From assembly GCA_036245525.1 (NCBI GenBank), contig BTPG01000004.1, positions 13,983,843 through 14,047,842 of the forward strand: a stretch of 64,000 nt of DNA, given 5' to 3'. The position numbers and the translations under genes are program-made. Each line of letters starts with the position of its first letter. Within the stretch, counting starts at the first letter, position 1. The DNA is from Semisulcospira habei (lineage: Eukaryota > Mollusca > Gastropoda > Semisulcospiridae). Shown in pieces: positions 11,110 to 22,688 of the stretch. The notes beneath the pieces are model-generated. The model was not told the origin of the DNA. It searched no databases and saw only the letters and a program-made list of their open reading frames with translations.

Positions 11110-13328
11110 GGATTATTGTGCAATAAAGGATGTTCAAGAGTAAACAAAGTTTGTTTTCCATATTCTTTATACACTCAAACTCATCACACAAACAGCACAG
11201 CTAGTTTTGAGTGTATGCTTAAAAACAATAAAATTTATTGTACATAGTGCATGTCATTATTCTAAAACAATAACTACAAGTGCTAACTGTATTGCAAATG
11301 AGTTCATCTACAGTACTGAGCACCAAAAGTGGGAAAATAGGATGAAAAATTAAAAAAATGCTACAGATGAAACAATGCCTGTTTTAGACATGTCTGACAA
11401 AAGTCTAAATACAAATTGAAAAAACAAAATAAATAATCTGTTTTGTGTTGACACAATTGAGGATCGACTGAGGGCGGTATGATACCCGTTTCAGATGCAC
11501 CATAGGGACACCTGCAATGCACCCACTCTACTGAATTAAATGTAATATGCACCATTTTGTGAACATGTAATGTTCAATCAAAGAGTAAATATACTTTTTG
11601 AGGTGATTTTAGAAAATAAATCACCTAAACGAAAGGTTAGAGCTGCGTCAAAACTTGGGACACCGTAGCATCTGAAACGTCATACCAAATCATTTCACCA
11701 CAAAAGCAAGAACAGGTGTTTTCCAGTAGTTAAGCACAAGCAAGGTATAAAACAAGTGAAACAATATGGGAACCAAAAACAATAAAATTATAATAGTTGC
11801 ATCTCCTAAATATTACAATTGTTAGTTATGACGTTTCAGATGTCGCGGGACACCATGAATGAAAGAACACTTGTTTTGACTTCTTATTAGGCGTCATTTC
11901 CGGTTGTTCCGTTCTGGGGGACATGCAGTCATTGATAGCATAAGATACCTCATAAAATATAGATTCGAGGGTTGCCCGGATAAACCTCGTATCTCCATTT
12001 CAGCTAACTTTACAGGAGAGCCTTTTGAAAGTTTGACATCTAAAATTAAATATTTTCTTTTTCTTATTGCCAAAAAATTTAGTGTCTACCAAAACTTTGT
12101 TCTCTTCTCTGCATCTTCATGTAAATGTTTAACTGCACAAGCATTAATGTTATAAATAATTTGATGCTTTATTACATATGTAGCAAATGCGGGATTTATG
12201 TAGTACTAGGAACTGTAAACTCTAAATGAACAGTGTCCGTATAAACCTCGTAAATGCATTTCCGCTGTTTATACAGGCCAAATACATGGCATGTCATCAC
12301 AGAACAGGGCTGTCTTTCAGTCGTAACTCGAGACGCTAGCAGGAATGGTTAGCAGGTGGCCAGCTCTAGTTCCTAAATAAAACTCGTAACTAGAACTACG
12401 GTTTCGTCGCAGCGGCACTTTTTGGAATAAACAGCCAGCGCAAAGCAATTATATGGATATGCGGTCTTAAGACAGGCCTGTGCATGCCTAGAATTTCCAA
12501 CAACACCTAATGAAAGCCAGTACAACCAGTAACGTCTTTTTTAAAAGTCACAAAAAATGACTGAATCACCTCTTAGTAGAGTCTGAAAGTCGCATTTTAA
12601 AATTTATTTTCAACTCTGCTAATAAAGTTCGGGCGTAAAAGCTCTTCCTCTACTTCGTATTCCAATAACTTAATCATAGAGTGGTCTCTTTGCAATGTTG
12701 AGTGTTTCGTTATGAATTAATGATAATGACACACACGAAATGATAGTGTGGAAAGGAAACAAAGAGAGAGGCGGAGAAAAAGACACGACAGAATGGTTGC
12801 CGAATATTACAGTCCTTAAGTATGGGTTGTTGTGACAAGTGAAAAGTTAAGTTTTTTAATTTAACGCTCCATACAAAGTACAAAAAAAGAGAAAAACTCA
12901 CTTGGTCATCACCATGACCGAAAGCCAGTGCCGCAATCTGATGTGTCTTCGTGTATGCAGCATGACGGTATCCAAGTCGCACATGTCAATCTATTCAAGT
13001 TACACATCAAGTAAGTCACAAAATGGCTTTTGTTTTCTAGTAGCAACCACGAAACATTTCACACTTAAAATCTCTTTTCGGTACTCGGTCAACAAAGTCA
13101 GTGGGATCCGTATGGATCTCACCTGGACCAAATATGGGGACAGGTTGGGATCAACGCGTTCCATGTGGGTCTCACCAGGGTCTGACCTGGACCCAGGTGG
13201 GACTCAAATACTATGCTAACATGGTATCCCTTGCCTATATCAAGTGCGTAATTTGATGTTTGATTTTCGATTGATGCATTTCCTGATTAAAAAAAAAAAT
13301 ACTACATGTATTTTCCAGTAAGAGACAC
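11110..13328. other. no gene recognised; AT-rich, short internal duplications
   Basis: No convincing coding sequence. Frames of 83 codons (11904-12155) and 105 codons (12902-13219) show no family signature. Two diverged copies of a motif reading ATAAACCTCGTA lie near 11980 and 12240. Near 13105-13205 there are imperfect CACCTGGACC-type repeats. 11299-11329 belongs to the inverted pair described separately. Confidence 0.5.
11299..11329 (+). repeat. 31-bp motif, left member of an inverted pair
   Basis: These 31 bases (beginning TGAGTTCATC and ending CACCAAAAG) recur exactly, in reverse complement, at 19224-19254. Sequence on both sides of the two copies differs. The pair brackets the OTU/DUF7869-like gene about 8 kb apart. 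Confidence 0.85.
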
Positions 13329-13570
13329 CGATATTTCAGCACACCAGTTTCACTGAGTCATCCACGAGATGTTAATTATCGTTCAGGAGCTGCTGTTGTA
13401 TCAGAACAGCCTGACGTCAACAAAGTGGCAAAACTCTGTGCGCTTTGCAGGGGTTCTGATAATCATTTTTTTCAAGGATAACGCCGGATCGGTTCCTTAG
13501 AGCCTCTGCCAAAAAAGAGTATGATCGCAGTTCGCATCTTCCAGAAGTGTTGATTGTCCTGGCCTTGTGT
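13329..13570 (+). pseudogene. possible BEL/Pao-type zinc-knuckle fragment
   Basis: One frame reads VNKVAKLCALCRGSDNHFF, a CxxC-x-G-x-H pattern like the zinc knuckle at the gag/protease junction of BEL/Pao elements. A shifted frame continues with DRFLRASAKKEYD, similar to the stretch after that knuckle. No other part of such an element is visible and the frame is broken. The call rests on a short motif. Confidence 0.25.
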
Positions 13571-14632
13571 TCACTCTGAGTCGGTGTCCACTTCATCGAC
13601 GTCAGGCTGTGGGAGCCGATCTACTGTAGCTGAAGAGGCCGGAAGGCTTCTGTAGAACGCATGGTGCTCCTCAGGAATGATCCCAGACGAGCACAGGGAA
13701 AAGAGGTCAGATTTCTTGGCCTGGGAGATGGGAAGTTTGTGGCTGTACAGGTGTGGTATAGTTTTGATAGGGGCAGCACGGCCTCTCTTCCTTCCTCCAG
13801 CGACCTTGATGGTCTGGTAGTCGACCTGATCAAAGGAGGTCTTGAAAAATATCTCATCTCCTTTGCCTTTCTCAAAGTGAAATGCTTTTATTTTAAGCCA
13901 GTTCACTTTTTGTCCAGTGATGTCAGTCTTTGTGTTGCGTAGTGTTGAGGCGGCTAGTGTTTTGAAGTCAAGGATCTCTGTGTATTTGATTGGGACAACA
14001 GAATATGGTCGCGTCCTTCTGGCCATTCTTAGGATGATGTCCCAGCCGCTGGGCATATAGATGGGTGTGCTTTTCTTTGCAAATGTAATGGCTGCATGCA
14101 TGGAGTCGCATTCCATCTGCGTATGCCCACTTTCCAGGTATTTGTGGGTTATGATCTTTATGCTTTCGATGTTTTGTACAGCATGGGATAAACCGGCTGC
14201 CAGGTATTGATTCCGATTTTGGCCTGGACAGCAGTCTGAATAGATTGTAACCTCCTCAACGCTGTCTGGGAGTGAGCTGAGGTAAAAGCAGAGGCAGGTT
14301 GCGATCTCATACGCTTCCCTTTTACCTTCCGACTCATCCCATGTGTAGCATTTGGCTTCCCCGTCAGCTAGTAAATAGATGGTAAAGTTATACACGGAGA
14401 GTTTCCTTTTATAGTATAAGTGGCTGACGAGGCCACAAGGAGCTTGCAGGACCGCCTGGAGATCCACAGTGACCACATGCTTTCGGCGATTTTCTTTGGC
14501 TTCTGCCTTGTCATTCTCTTTCTCAAGGCGTGCCTGCTTCTTTCTCTCCTGGTGTTTTTCAAACGCCTTCTTGTCATCTTCCATGACCAGCTCTTTCGTC
14601 TTCCTCATGGCAAAAAGCAGCACACAGCGCAC
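13571..14632 (-). pseudogene. DUF7869-like C-terminal domain of the OTU fusion gene
   Basis: This is 353 codons on the minus strand, the last part of a gene running from 17766. It starts in a basic Lys/Glu coiled-coil stretch (residues about 10-50) and continues with a domain holding HVVTVDLQ (Asp57), TIYSDCCPGQNRNQ (Asp133) and LESGHTQMECDSMH (His170, Glu174, Asp176). I recognise this as the animal family I recall as DUF7869. The spacing of acidic residues suggests an RNase H-like fold, as in DDE transposases, but that is inference. The upstream segment (14677-15483) joins only after two small frameshifts, near 14675 and near 14600-14640. A conserved NTEYNLSFHAP / QCALC stretch between them is in a third frame. 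This copy is therefore probably non-functional, or contains sequence errors in T runs. Confidence 0.7.
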
Positions 14633-14676
14633 ACTGGTCCTTTATGGGGGCATGAAAAGATAAGTTATATTCAGTG

Positions 14677-15483
14677 TTAAAAACCTGTCTGTATTTCTTT
14701 GTTGACACTGGTTGATGGGCGGCCCTCCTCTTTGCACTGCTGTATGTACAGGTCGTGCATCTTTTTCACCGTCAATCCGGGCTGTAGATACTTGCGTTGA
14801 GAGTCTTTCCTGGTATAATGTGACTCTACAGCGGGGAAGGACTCGATGTGTTTTCCTACCCCTTCAAAAGCTTCTTCACTGGCCTTGTTGTATGGCTTGC
14901 CACTTCCTCGGCGTTCCTTGCCAGTGAAAGCTCCGTTCGTGCTATTCTTTAAAGCATGGTCAACATAGGCTTCACCAAGTGCCAGTGTCGCCAAAAAGAA
15001 CATCTTGCAGACACGTCGCTCTTGACCATCAACAATAAAAAAAAACAAGGTGCGGCATCTCTGGCGTTTCTTGGGCACTGGCTTATTGTCTGCACCCAAA
15101 ATACGGACAGTCTCTCTTTCTCTAACATGAGCACAAACAAAGTCTTTTTGGCGTTCGTAAGTGTCTAAGGCATAAAATGTCTGAAAGAAGTCTTGCCGAT
15201 ACTCCTCTGAGATACGATTATTGCAGTCGTATCTGCACTTGCTACAGTCGGTCTGCTGGACACGTTTGGGAGGAACAGTCTTGCCAGCCTGAGATATATA
15301 CTCTTTCCCTTGCAAATGCAATGATTTTCTTACGTTTTGTTTCCATGCTTCTGGTTTAGATTTTTTCTTCCTGGAAAGATTTTTCTTAGGAGGCGTTTGT
15401 AAGAACCCTTGTTTCCTGGGTGTGATATTTGTTTTGTCCTTTGACTGCTGTTTTGTTGGGGTGGTGTTCACACTGTCGTCCAT
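14677..15483 (-). pseudogene. N-terminal part of the DUF7869-like region (Cys-rich)
   Basis: 268 codons upstream of the 353-codon domain on the same strand. A Lys/Thr/Pro-rich start (KQQSKDKTNITPRKQGF) leads to TDCSKCRYDCNNRISEEYRQ, a CxxCxxxC cluster typical of the start of this family. Then come a Phe-rich core (RTLFFFIVDG, VCKMFFLATL) and a segment with HIESFPAVESHYTRKDSQRKYL, also typical. The frame stays open upstream of the first Met into the 95-bp repeat (to about 15670), consistent with the OTU domain and this region belonging to one protein. The stop at 14677 lies in a T5 run; one base fewer would continue into the conserved stretch that follows. Confidence 0.7.
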
Positions 15484-15547
15484 GGTAGGAAAACTCAGCC
15501 CTTCCCCCAGGCTTTCCCCATCGGTCAGATTGTGGTCTTCATTTGGC

Positions 15548-15952
15548 GTCGACTGGTGAGTGGGTTGGAAGTCCTCAGCCTCACCATCAGAGTCAGAGTG
15601 AATACAGACGTCACCCTGAGGCCCTGGTGTCTGCTGTCTGGCGTCGACTGGTGAGTGGGTTGGAAATCCTCAGCCTCACTATCAGAGTCAGAGTGAATAC
15701 AGACGTCACCCTGAGGCCCTGGCGTCTGCTGTCTGGCGTCGACTGGTGAGTGGGTTGGACGTCCTCAGTCTCACCATTAGAGTTGGAGTGAAGTCTCACC
15801 ATCAGAGTCAGAGTGAATACAGACGTCACCCTGAGGCCCTGGCGTCTGCTGTCTGGCGTCGACTGGTGAGTGGGTTGGAAGTCCTCAGCCTCACTATCAG
15901 TCAGAGTGAATACAGACGTCATCCTGAGGCCCTGGCGTCTGCTTTCTGGCTG
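15548..15952. repeat. 95-bp minisatellite in the linker of the fusion gene
   Basis: Units start with GTCGACTGGTGAG at 15548, 15643, 15738 and 15858. Spacings are 95, 95 and 120 bp, the last because of a 24-bp extra piece. On the minus strand a unit encodes an acidic, Pro/Gln-rich peptide such as DVCIHSDSDGEAEDFQPTHQ. Because 95 is not a multiple of three, each added unit shifts the reading frame. The distal unit also lacks 2 bp, creating the stop at 15897. Amplification of a coding linker has therefore disrupted the gene. Confidence 0.9.
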
Positions 15953-16084
15953 GTCTGTGGCAAGTGTCGTAGTGAGACGGCTCGTGAGCAATAAAGGCCA
16001 GTGTGATTGGTTCCGCCTGTTGACAAGCTATGGCAGCGGTGCTACCGCAGGACGGCATAAAGTCTAGGACAGATTTGAACAAAT
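15897..16084 (-). pseudogene. OTU cysteine-protease domain, C-terminal segment (catalytic His)
   Basis: The minus-strand frame reads through FKSVLDFMPSCGS, EPITLAFIAHEPSHYDTC and then TPGPQDDVCIHSD before a stop. LAFIAHEPSHYD has the form of the OTU catalytic-histidine strand (HY near the domain end). It directly continues the segment at 16507-16749 once the MITE is removed: the frame is kept and the TTG codon at the junction reads through. The following residues already belong to the 95-bp linker repeat, tying the OTU domain to the DUF7869-like part. Confidence 0.7.
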
Positions 16085-16506
16085 GTGACCCTCTCTCACG
16101 AAACCAGTCTTAACTCGCAGGGATCCGATCAGCACTACACGCAATATTATGTGGTGGGGGTCAATTTGGGTCATTTTAACTTTTTTGCAGAAATGTATTC
16201 TACATGCACCAAAATATCGTATGGTTAAAATCTTTATAATGAAATATGACATTAAATAGGTTTAAAATGATTTTAAAAGTCTGCCCTTGGCCCCAATTAT
16301 GCTGCACACATAAACTTCCCAGGCTGTTTTCTCAAAATGGCCGCCGGAGGCTTTACCAATTTTAAACACTGAACTTCTACAATTTTTGCACTACAGCATA
16401 CAGTCATATATCACAGTAATCAGCAAACATTGTAGTGTTCAGAAACATCCAAAACGTCAAAACATCCAAAATGCGAGTTAAGACTGATTTTGTGAGAGAG
16501 GGTCAC
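16085..16506. mobile_element. 422-bp MITE with long terminal inverted repeats
   Basis: The ends are inverted copies of about 36 bp (GTGACCCTCTCTCAC... to ...CAGTCTTAACTCGCA) with two mismatches. AAAT flanks both sides (16081-16084 and 16507-16510) as a 4-bp target duplication. The interior is AT-rich and has no coding frame, so this is a non-autonomous DNA transposon. Superfamily is not assigned; a 4-bp duplication argues against Tc1/mariner (TA) and piggyBac (TTAA). The terminal GTGA/TCAC bases form a small subterminal palindrome. Confidence 0.85.
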
Positions 16507-16749
16507 AAATTGCTTGTGTAGATACGGACAACTCTCTGGGACCAGTCAGCCAACACCCGTGGCAGAAGATCTGCGGCATCATTGCTCCACTTCCCAGGCT
16601 GTCGCAGTTCACTGACATTCGAGAGGAACCTCATGAATATGTCATTTTCATCATCTCTGTCTACTGGAGCAATGAAGGTAACGCAAGTTCCATAATTGTC
16701 CTCAAGGTATTCACACAGACAGTTCCGCAGTTCCTCCCCTGATATCTCA
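16507..16749 (-). pseudogene. OTU domain, middle segment
   Basis: About 80 codons between the SINE and the MITE, read on the minus strand: EISGEELRNCLCEYLEDN, then GKWSNDAADLLPRVLADWSQ and VVRIYTSN. This is the OTU pattern after the catalytic Cys: LRxxL..YL, a GxW...D.LP motif, and a short strand before the catalytic His. Both ends are defined by insertions, the SINE on the N-terminal side and the MITE on the C-terminal side. The stop codon immediately after YTSNL is supplied by the MITE end (TGA from GTGAC). Confidence 0.75.
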
Positions 16750-17164
16750 GGGGCGGTCCGTGGCGCAGTGGTTAAGGCGCCTGCCACCAATGCCAAAGGT
16801 GCGCGGTTCGATACCGGGTTCCGGCGTTGGACTTTTCTCCTCTGGTAAGTGTCACCGTTAATTCGGGCGGACCGTCGGGGGTTCTTTCTCCGGGTACTCC
16901 GGTTCTTCCACCCCCCCCCCTTCCCACTTTGGTATCGGTCTCAGGCCACTTTACAAATTTCAAATACAAGCGATCAAAAATTCTCTGTAACTTCAGTAGC
17001 TGACTGGCCCTTCGTTTGTCTTGTACTGTGTTTGTCTTAAATGGCGTAAATCCGTGTCTGTTTCGTGAGTGTGTGTGTTGGGTTTCAGGCGCGGCGCTTT
17101 GAGTCGATTTCCCCAAAATTGAGAAAAAGCGCCTATATAATAACGGTATTATTATTATTATTTA
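16750..17164 (+). mobile_element. tRNA-derived SINE in the OTU exon
   Basis: The head GGCGGTCCGTGGCGCAGTGG, with A box TGGCGCAGTGGTTAAGGC and B box GGTTCGATACC about 50 bp later, marks an RNA polymerase III promoter of tRNA origin. It ends in TATATAATAACGGTATTATTATT with an (ATT)n tail. It sits between the segment encoding DGNCFF...AFHLDD and the one encoding EISGEELR; removing it gives a continuous OTU frame. The target duplication is short or eroded (only TCA is clear). A fragment of the same family lies at 48.68-48.73 kb in the other orientation. Confidence 0.8.
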
Positions 17165-17766
17165 TCATCTAAATGGAAGGCGGAGGCTTCGAAAAAACAG
17201 TTTCCATCAGGATATATTTCTGTTTGAATCAATCCTTTGGCTGATAAGAGGTTGTCCAGGTGGGCTTGGTGTACTGCAACATTTTTCTCTCTTTCTTTTG
17301 TGTGTGCTAAACTTGCAGCTTGCGCCCTCATCATATCACTCTGTCGTTTGGTCTTTCGACGTCGTTTTCTGCTGGTCCGTTGGGCTTCTTCGACTGAGAA
17401 GCTGCTGTCGACGGTGTCAGATTCATGTTGTGATGTCTCGGATTCTTCTGATGGCAGAAATGTTGGGTCTGCAGAATCATCGGCAGCATCAGGCACTTGC
17501 TTCGAAATGAGGGGCTCGTCATCTGATGTGCTGAAGTCTGAATGTGAAGCCAGTTTCTTAATGAAGGGTTCGTCATCAGACGTACTGAAAGCGGTTTTTT
17601 GTTCACGAATCAGAGGTTCATCATCAGACTCATTAAATGCATCCATCACGCTGCTCAGCTGCTCGTTGTCGGTTGAGCTGAAGTAATCCGCTGATCTCTC
17701 AGCTGCTGCGACAAAAGATGTCGCCAGATTGAGATATACGCTGTCTTCAGCACTGCTCGGGTCCAT
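17165..17766 (-). pseudogene. OTU protease N-terminal segment with SDDEPL repeats
   Basis: The likely start is the ATG at 17764-17766 (MDPSSAED), just after an apparent splice acceptor (TTTCTCTTGTAG, exon from 17788). About 200 residues follow. An acidic region has three SDDEP(L/F)I repeats, then a Ser-rich stretch, a basic patch (SRKRRRKTKR) that could be a nuclear signal, a helix, and IYPDGNCFFEASAFHL. DGNCFF is the OTU catalytic-cysteine motif. OTU enzymes cleave ubiquitin or related modifiers. The frame ends in the SINE, and the rest of the domain lies at 16507-16749 and 15897-16084. As it stands the gene cannot make a full domain. Confidence 0.75.
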
Positions 17767-17949
17767 GATGTTCACACCGGGTACTGATCTACAAGAGAAA
17801 TGATATTGGTTCCGATCAGATACAGTTACATTATGAAAATGAAGACACATTTGAATGGTTTTGTTTTTAAAGATACTGCTATCCATTATACGCATTGTTG
17901 CAACAGATAGTATTGTTTGCCAGTCAGGCTTAAGTTATCATTATCCACA

Positions 17950-18066
17950 ACGAGGTAATGACCCGACAATTTGAACAAGCTACCAGGGTGGGGTTCGAAC
18001 CCATTACCCTCTCGCCCTCCTCTACTCAGCAGCGGCGCTCATGACTGAGCTGACGAGGCTCACGTA
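17950..18066 (-). repeat. tRNA-like SINE head
   Basis: On the minus strand GTCAGCTCAGTCATGAGCG (A-box-like) is followed about 45 bp later by GGTTCGAACCC (B box). Cloverleaf pairing is poor, so this is a SINE head or tRNA relic, not a working tRNA gene. It lies just upstream of the OTU gene. Confidence 0.5.
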
Positions 18067-18124
18067 ACAGATACTAATATCAATTTCTCAAACGCATATT
18101 TTTTTTAGAAAGCTTATAAACTAA

Positions 18125-18126
<2 letters not shown>

Positions 18127-18222
<96 letters not shown>

Positions 18223-18292
18223 GAGAGAGAGAAAGAGAGAGAGAAAGAAAGAAAAGAGAGAGAGAAAGAAAGAGAAGAGAGAGAGAGAGAGA
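18127..18292. repeat. (GT)n-(GA)n compound microsatellite
   Basis: About 60 bp of GT repeats pass directly into about 100 bp of GA repeats with interruptions. Confidence 0.98.
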
Positions 18293-19811
<1,519 letters not shown>

Positions 19812-19970
19812 TAATGGTCACAACTGAAGGGCCACCCCACTTTTTGTGTCGTTGATTATCGTCGCAAGTACGCCAATAAAATACAATGTTCTTTCGATCC
19901 AAATGGGTTAAAAGTTTACCTTAGACAGTCCACTGTACAGGGAACAATAGATAACAATTGATCAATTTCC

Positions 19971-22472
19971 CTCTCTTGGCTTGACTTCGCGAACGAAGAT
20001 TTTATAGGAGTTGCCCACGACGTCTGCAGGCTTGTTCGTGGCTGCGGAGGCCAATCCGAGACAGGCAGGTTCGACCGCAGTGGCTGCAGGGGAAGGTATG
20101 GCCAGGGTTCTGAACTGCAGCATCTCTGTTTTTTCTCCTGAGCCGCTTGTCCTTAAGGCTAGCTCTGTGAGAGTCCTCAAAGGAGACAGCTGCCTTGTAA
20201 ACGGTGGAGCGCCAGGTGTCACGGTCCGCAGCAAGCGAAGACCACTGGTGGTGGTCGATTTGGCAGGCACTAAGTGACTTCTTGAGACAGTCTTTGTATC
20301 TCTTCTTTGGTGCCCCTCTGTCACGGTGTCCAGTAGCAAGCTCGCCGAACAGGGTGATCTTTGGTAGGCGATAATCCTCCATCCTGGAGACGTGCCCCGC
20401 CCAGCGGAGCTGTGTCCGCAGCAGCAAAGCCTCGATGCTCACAGTTTCAGCCTGTTCAAGGACCTCGACGTTGGTGACATAGTCACTCCAGTGAATGCCC
20501 AGGATGGTGCGCAGGCAGCGCTGGTGGAAGCGTTCGAGGAGTCGTAGTTGGCTGCGGTAGAGGGCCCAGGACTCGGAACCATACAGCAGGGTGGTGAGGA
20601 CCACAGCTCTGTACACGCTGATCTTGGTGCCTGTTTTCAGCTGTTGATTGTGCCACACCCGCTTGAAAAGTCGCCCGAAAGCGCTGTTCGCTTTTGCCAG
20701 CCTGCTGTCAAGCTCCTTGTCCAGCTTGGCGTTCGACGTGATAATGCAGCCAAGGTAAGTAAACTGGTGCACTGACTTTAGTTCAGACTCGCCAATGGTG
20801 ATGTGAGGAGGGCGATACGCTGTCTTGGGTGCCGGCTGATGGAGGACCTCTGTCTTTTTCAGACTGACCTCGAGTCCAAAGAGCTGGGCAGCATCTGCGA
20901 AGCAAGACGTGATGCGCTGCAGGGCTTTCTCTGTGTGTGCAACGAGGGCAGCATCATCAGCAAAAAGCAGCTCACGAATCAGTTGGTCTAGGGTTTTCGT
21001 GTGGGCCTGCAGTCGTCTGAGGTTGAACAGGCTGCCATCGAGACGATACCTGATGTACACTGCATCGTCATCATCGAGGTCCACTGTGGCCTGCTTCAAC
21101 ATCATGCTAAAAAAGATGGTGAAGAGGGTCGGTGCCAGCACGCAGCCCTGCTTTACGCCGTTGAGAATGGGGAATGGTTCTGAGAGGTCATTGTTGAGTC
21201 TGACCTGGCCTTGCTGGTCCTCGTGTAGCTGGACAATCATGTTGAGGAACTTTGGGGGACAGCCAAGTCGCTCCAGGATCTGCCACATGCCTTGCCTGCT
21301 TACAGTGTCGAACGCTTTTGTTAGGTCGACAAATGTTACGTACAGCCCTTTGTTCTGCTCGCGGCACTTCTCCTGTAGCTGTCTCAGCACAAAGACCATA
21401 TCGGTGGTGCTCCTGTTTGCTCTGAAGCCACACTGGCCCTCTGGGAGTTGGTCTTCAGTGATGGCAGGTACCAGCCGATTCAGGAGCAGCCTTGCAAGGA
21501 TTTTCCCAGCAATGGACAGCAGGGTAATTCCCCGATAGTTGGAACAGTCAGACTTCTCGCCTTTGTTCTTGTACAGGGTGATAACGACTGCATTACGTAG
21601 ATCTTTTGGTAGTGTTCCTTCCTCCCAGCAGCAGAGAAAGAGGTCATGGAGCTTGTTGTGCAGTGCTGTGCCTCCATGTTTCCAGATCTCTGGCGGTATT
21701 CCATCAATGCCTGCTGCTTTGCCACTCTTGAGCTGGTGGATGGCTGTGAGGGTCTCTTCAGCGGTGGGTGGTTCGTCCAATTCAACCTTTACTGGGAGGT
21801 GTGGGATTTGTAGGACGACTGCTTCTTGAACAGTGCGCTCAGCGCTGAAGAGGCTCTGAAAGTATTCCGACCAGCGGTTCAAGATGGAGGTATTATCTGT
21901 GAGGAGTGCCTGGCCATCAGCGCTTCGCAGGGGACTTTGTACCAGGTGCCTGGGGCCATACACTGCTTTCAGTGCTTCGTAGAAGCCCCTGTAGTCACCA
22001 TTGTCAGCGCAAAGCTGGGTCCTCTGTGCAAGTCTGGTCCACCACTCATTCTGGAGATCTCTGAGCTTGCGCTGGAGACTGCTGCAAACGAGGCGGAAGG
22101 CAGACTTCTTCACAGGGCAGGAAGGCTGGGCTAGGTGGGCCTGATGGGCGGCTCTTTTTTTTGCTAGGTGTTCCTGGATCTCTACATCGTTTTCGTCAAA
22201 CCAGTCTTTGTTCTTCTTTCTGGCGAAACCCAAGACTTCTGCAGAGGATTTTGCAATAGCAGTTTTCAGTTGTTCCCAAAGTGTTTCAGGGGAGGAGTCT
22301 ACTGGGTCCGCTGTGTCTTTGAGCCTGCGCTGTAAATCTGTCTGAAAGGCAGCTTTCACATCGTCACGCTGAAGGCTGGCAACATCAAGCTTTTTCTTGG
22401 GGGGCCCCCATTTCTTGGGTTTTGGCTTGAAGTGGAGCCTGAGTTTGCAGCGGACACCGCCTTGTCCGCTGC
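19971..22472 (-). mobile_element. 5'-truncated LINE inserted in the Tc1 element
   Basis: The 12-bp sequence TGATCAATTTCC occurs at 19959-19970 and again at 22473-22484, bracketing the LINE. The copy starts downstream of where the endonuclease would end, so it is 5'-truncated, and it runs to a very short 3' end (about 31 bp after the stop). That 3' end contains CTTCGTTCGCGAAG, a stem capped by a TTCG loop, followed by GTCAAGCCAAGAGAG. The orientation is opposite to the Tc1 transposase. Confidence 0.9.
20002..22472 (-). CDS. LINE reverse transcriptase (partial, endonuclease missing)
   Basis: An open frame of about 820 LINE-derived codons. The frame itself extends to 22557, but its first 28 or so residues come from flanking Tc1 sequence. 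Reverse-transcriptase motifs are intact: AAGIDGIP (residue about 284), NYRGITLLS, FVDLTKAFDTV (about 409), GVKQGCVLAP and LLFADDAALV with the catalytic FADD (about 532). Downstream are the usual YLGCIIT, LLYGSESWALY and LRWAGHVSRM. The protein ends with a Cys/His finger, CSHCGRTCLSRIGLRSH. The upstream apurinic endonuclease is missing, so this copy is not autonomous, but the RT frame has no stop. Clade is not certain; it resembles invertebrate elements usually annotated as craniofacial development protein 2-like. Confidence 0.9.
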
Positions 22473-22688
22473 TGATCAATTTCCACGAACGTGTCAAATG
22501 CACATAAACCATCGTCAGTTTTTGTGAAAAGCTGTGCGATATTAGAAAGCATACCAAAGGCAGGCAGGTGAAAAAAACTCAGTAAAGTCGTGATGCACGT
22601 GCTAAAGGGGTCAGTCGTAAACTCTGAGCACCTCTGTTTCACTCCAAATACCGGTACCGTGGGTACATAATTGTCACATTTACTAACC

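Noticed and set aside
6853..11126. Frames of 60-114 codons repeated in the 1,315-bp array
   Set aside because: They overlap on several frames and change with T-run length; only the basic C-terminal frame was kept as a question.
12902..13219. 105-codon frame
   Set aside because: Composed partly of short internal repeats (CACCTGGACC-like), no recognisable domain.
16750..16830. tRNA gene
   Set aside because: A and B boxes are present but the cloverleaf is poor and the sequence continues into a SINE body with an (ATT)n tail. The heads at 17950-18066 and 46941-47000 were rejected as tRNA genes for similar reasons.
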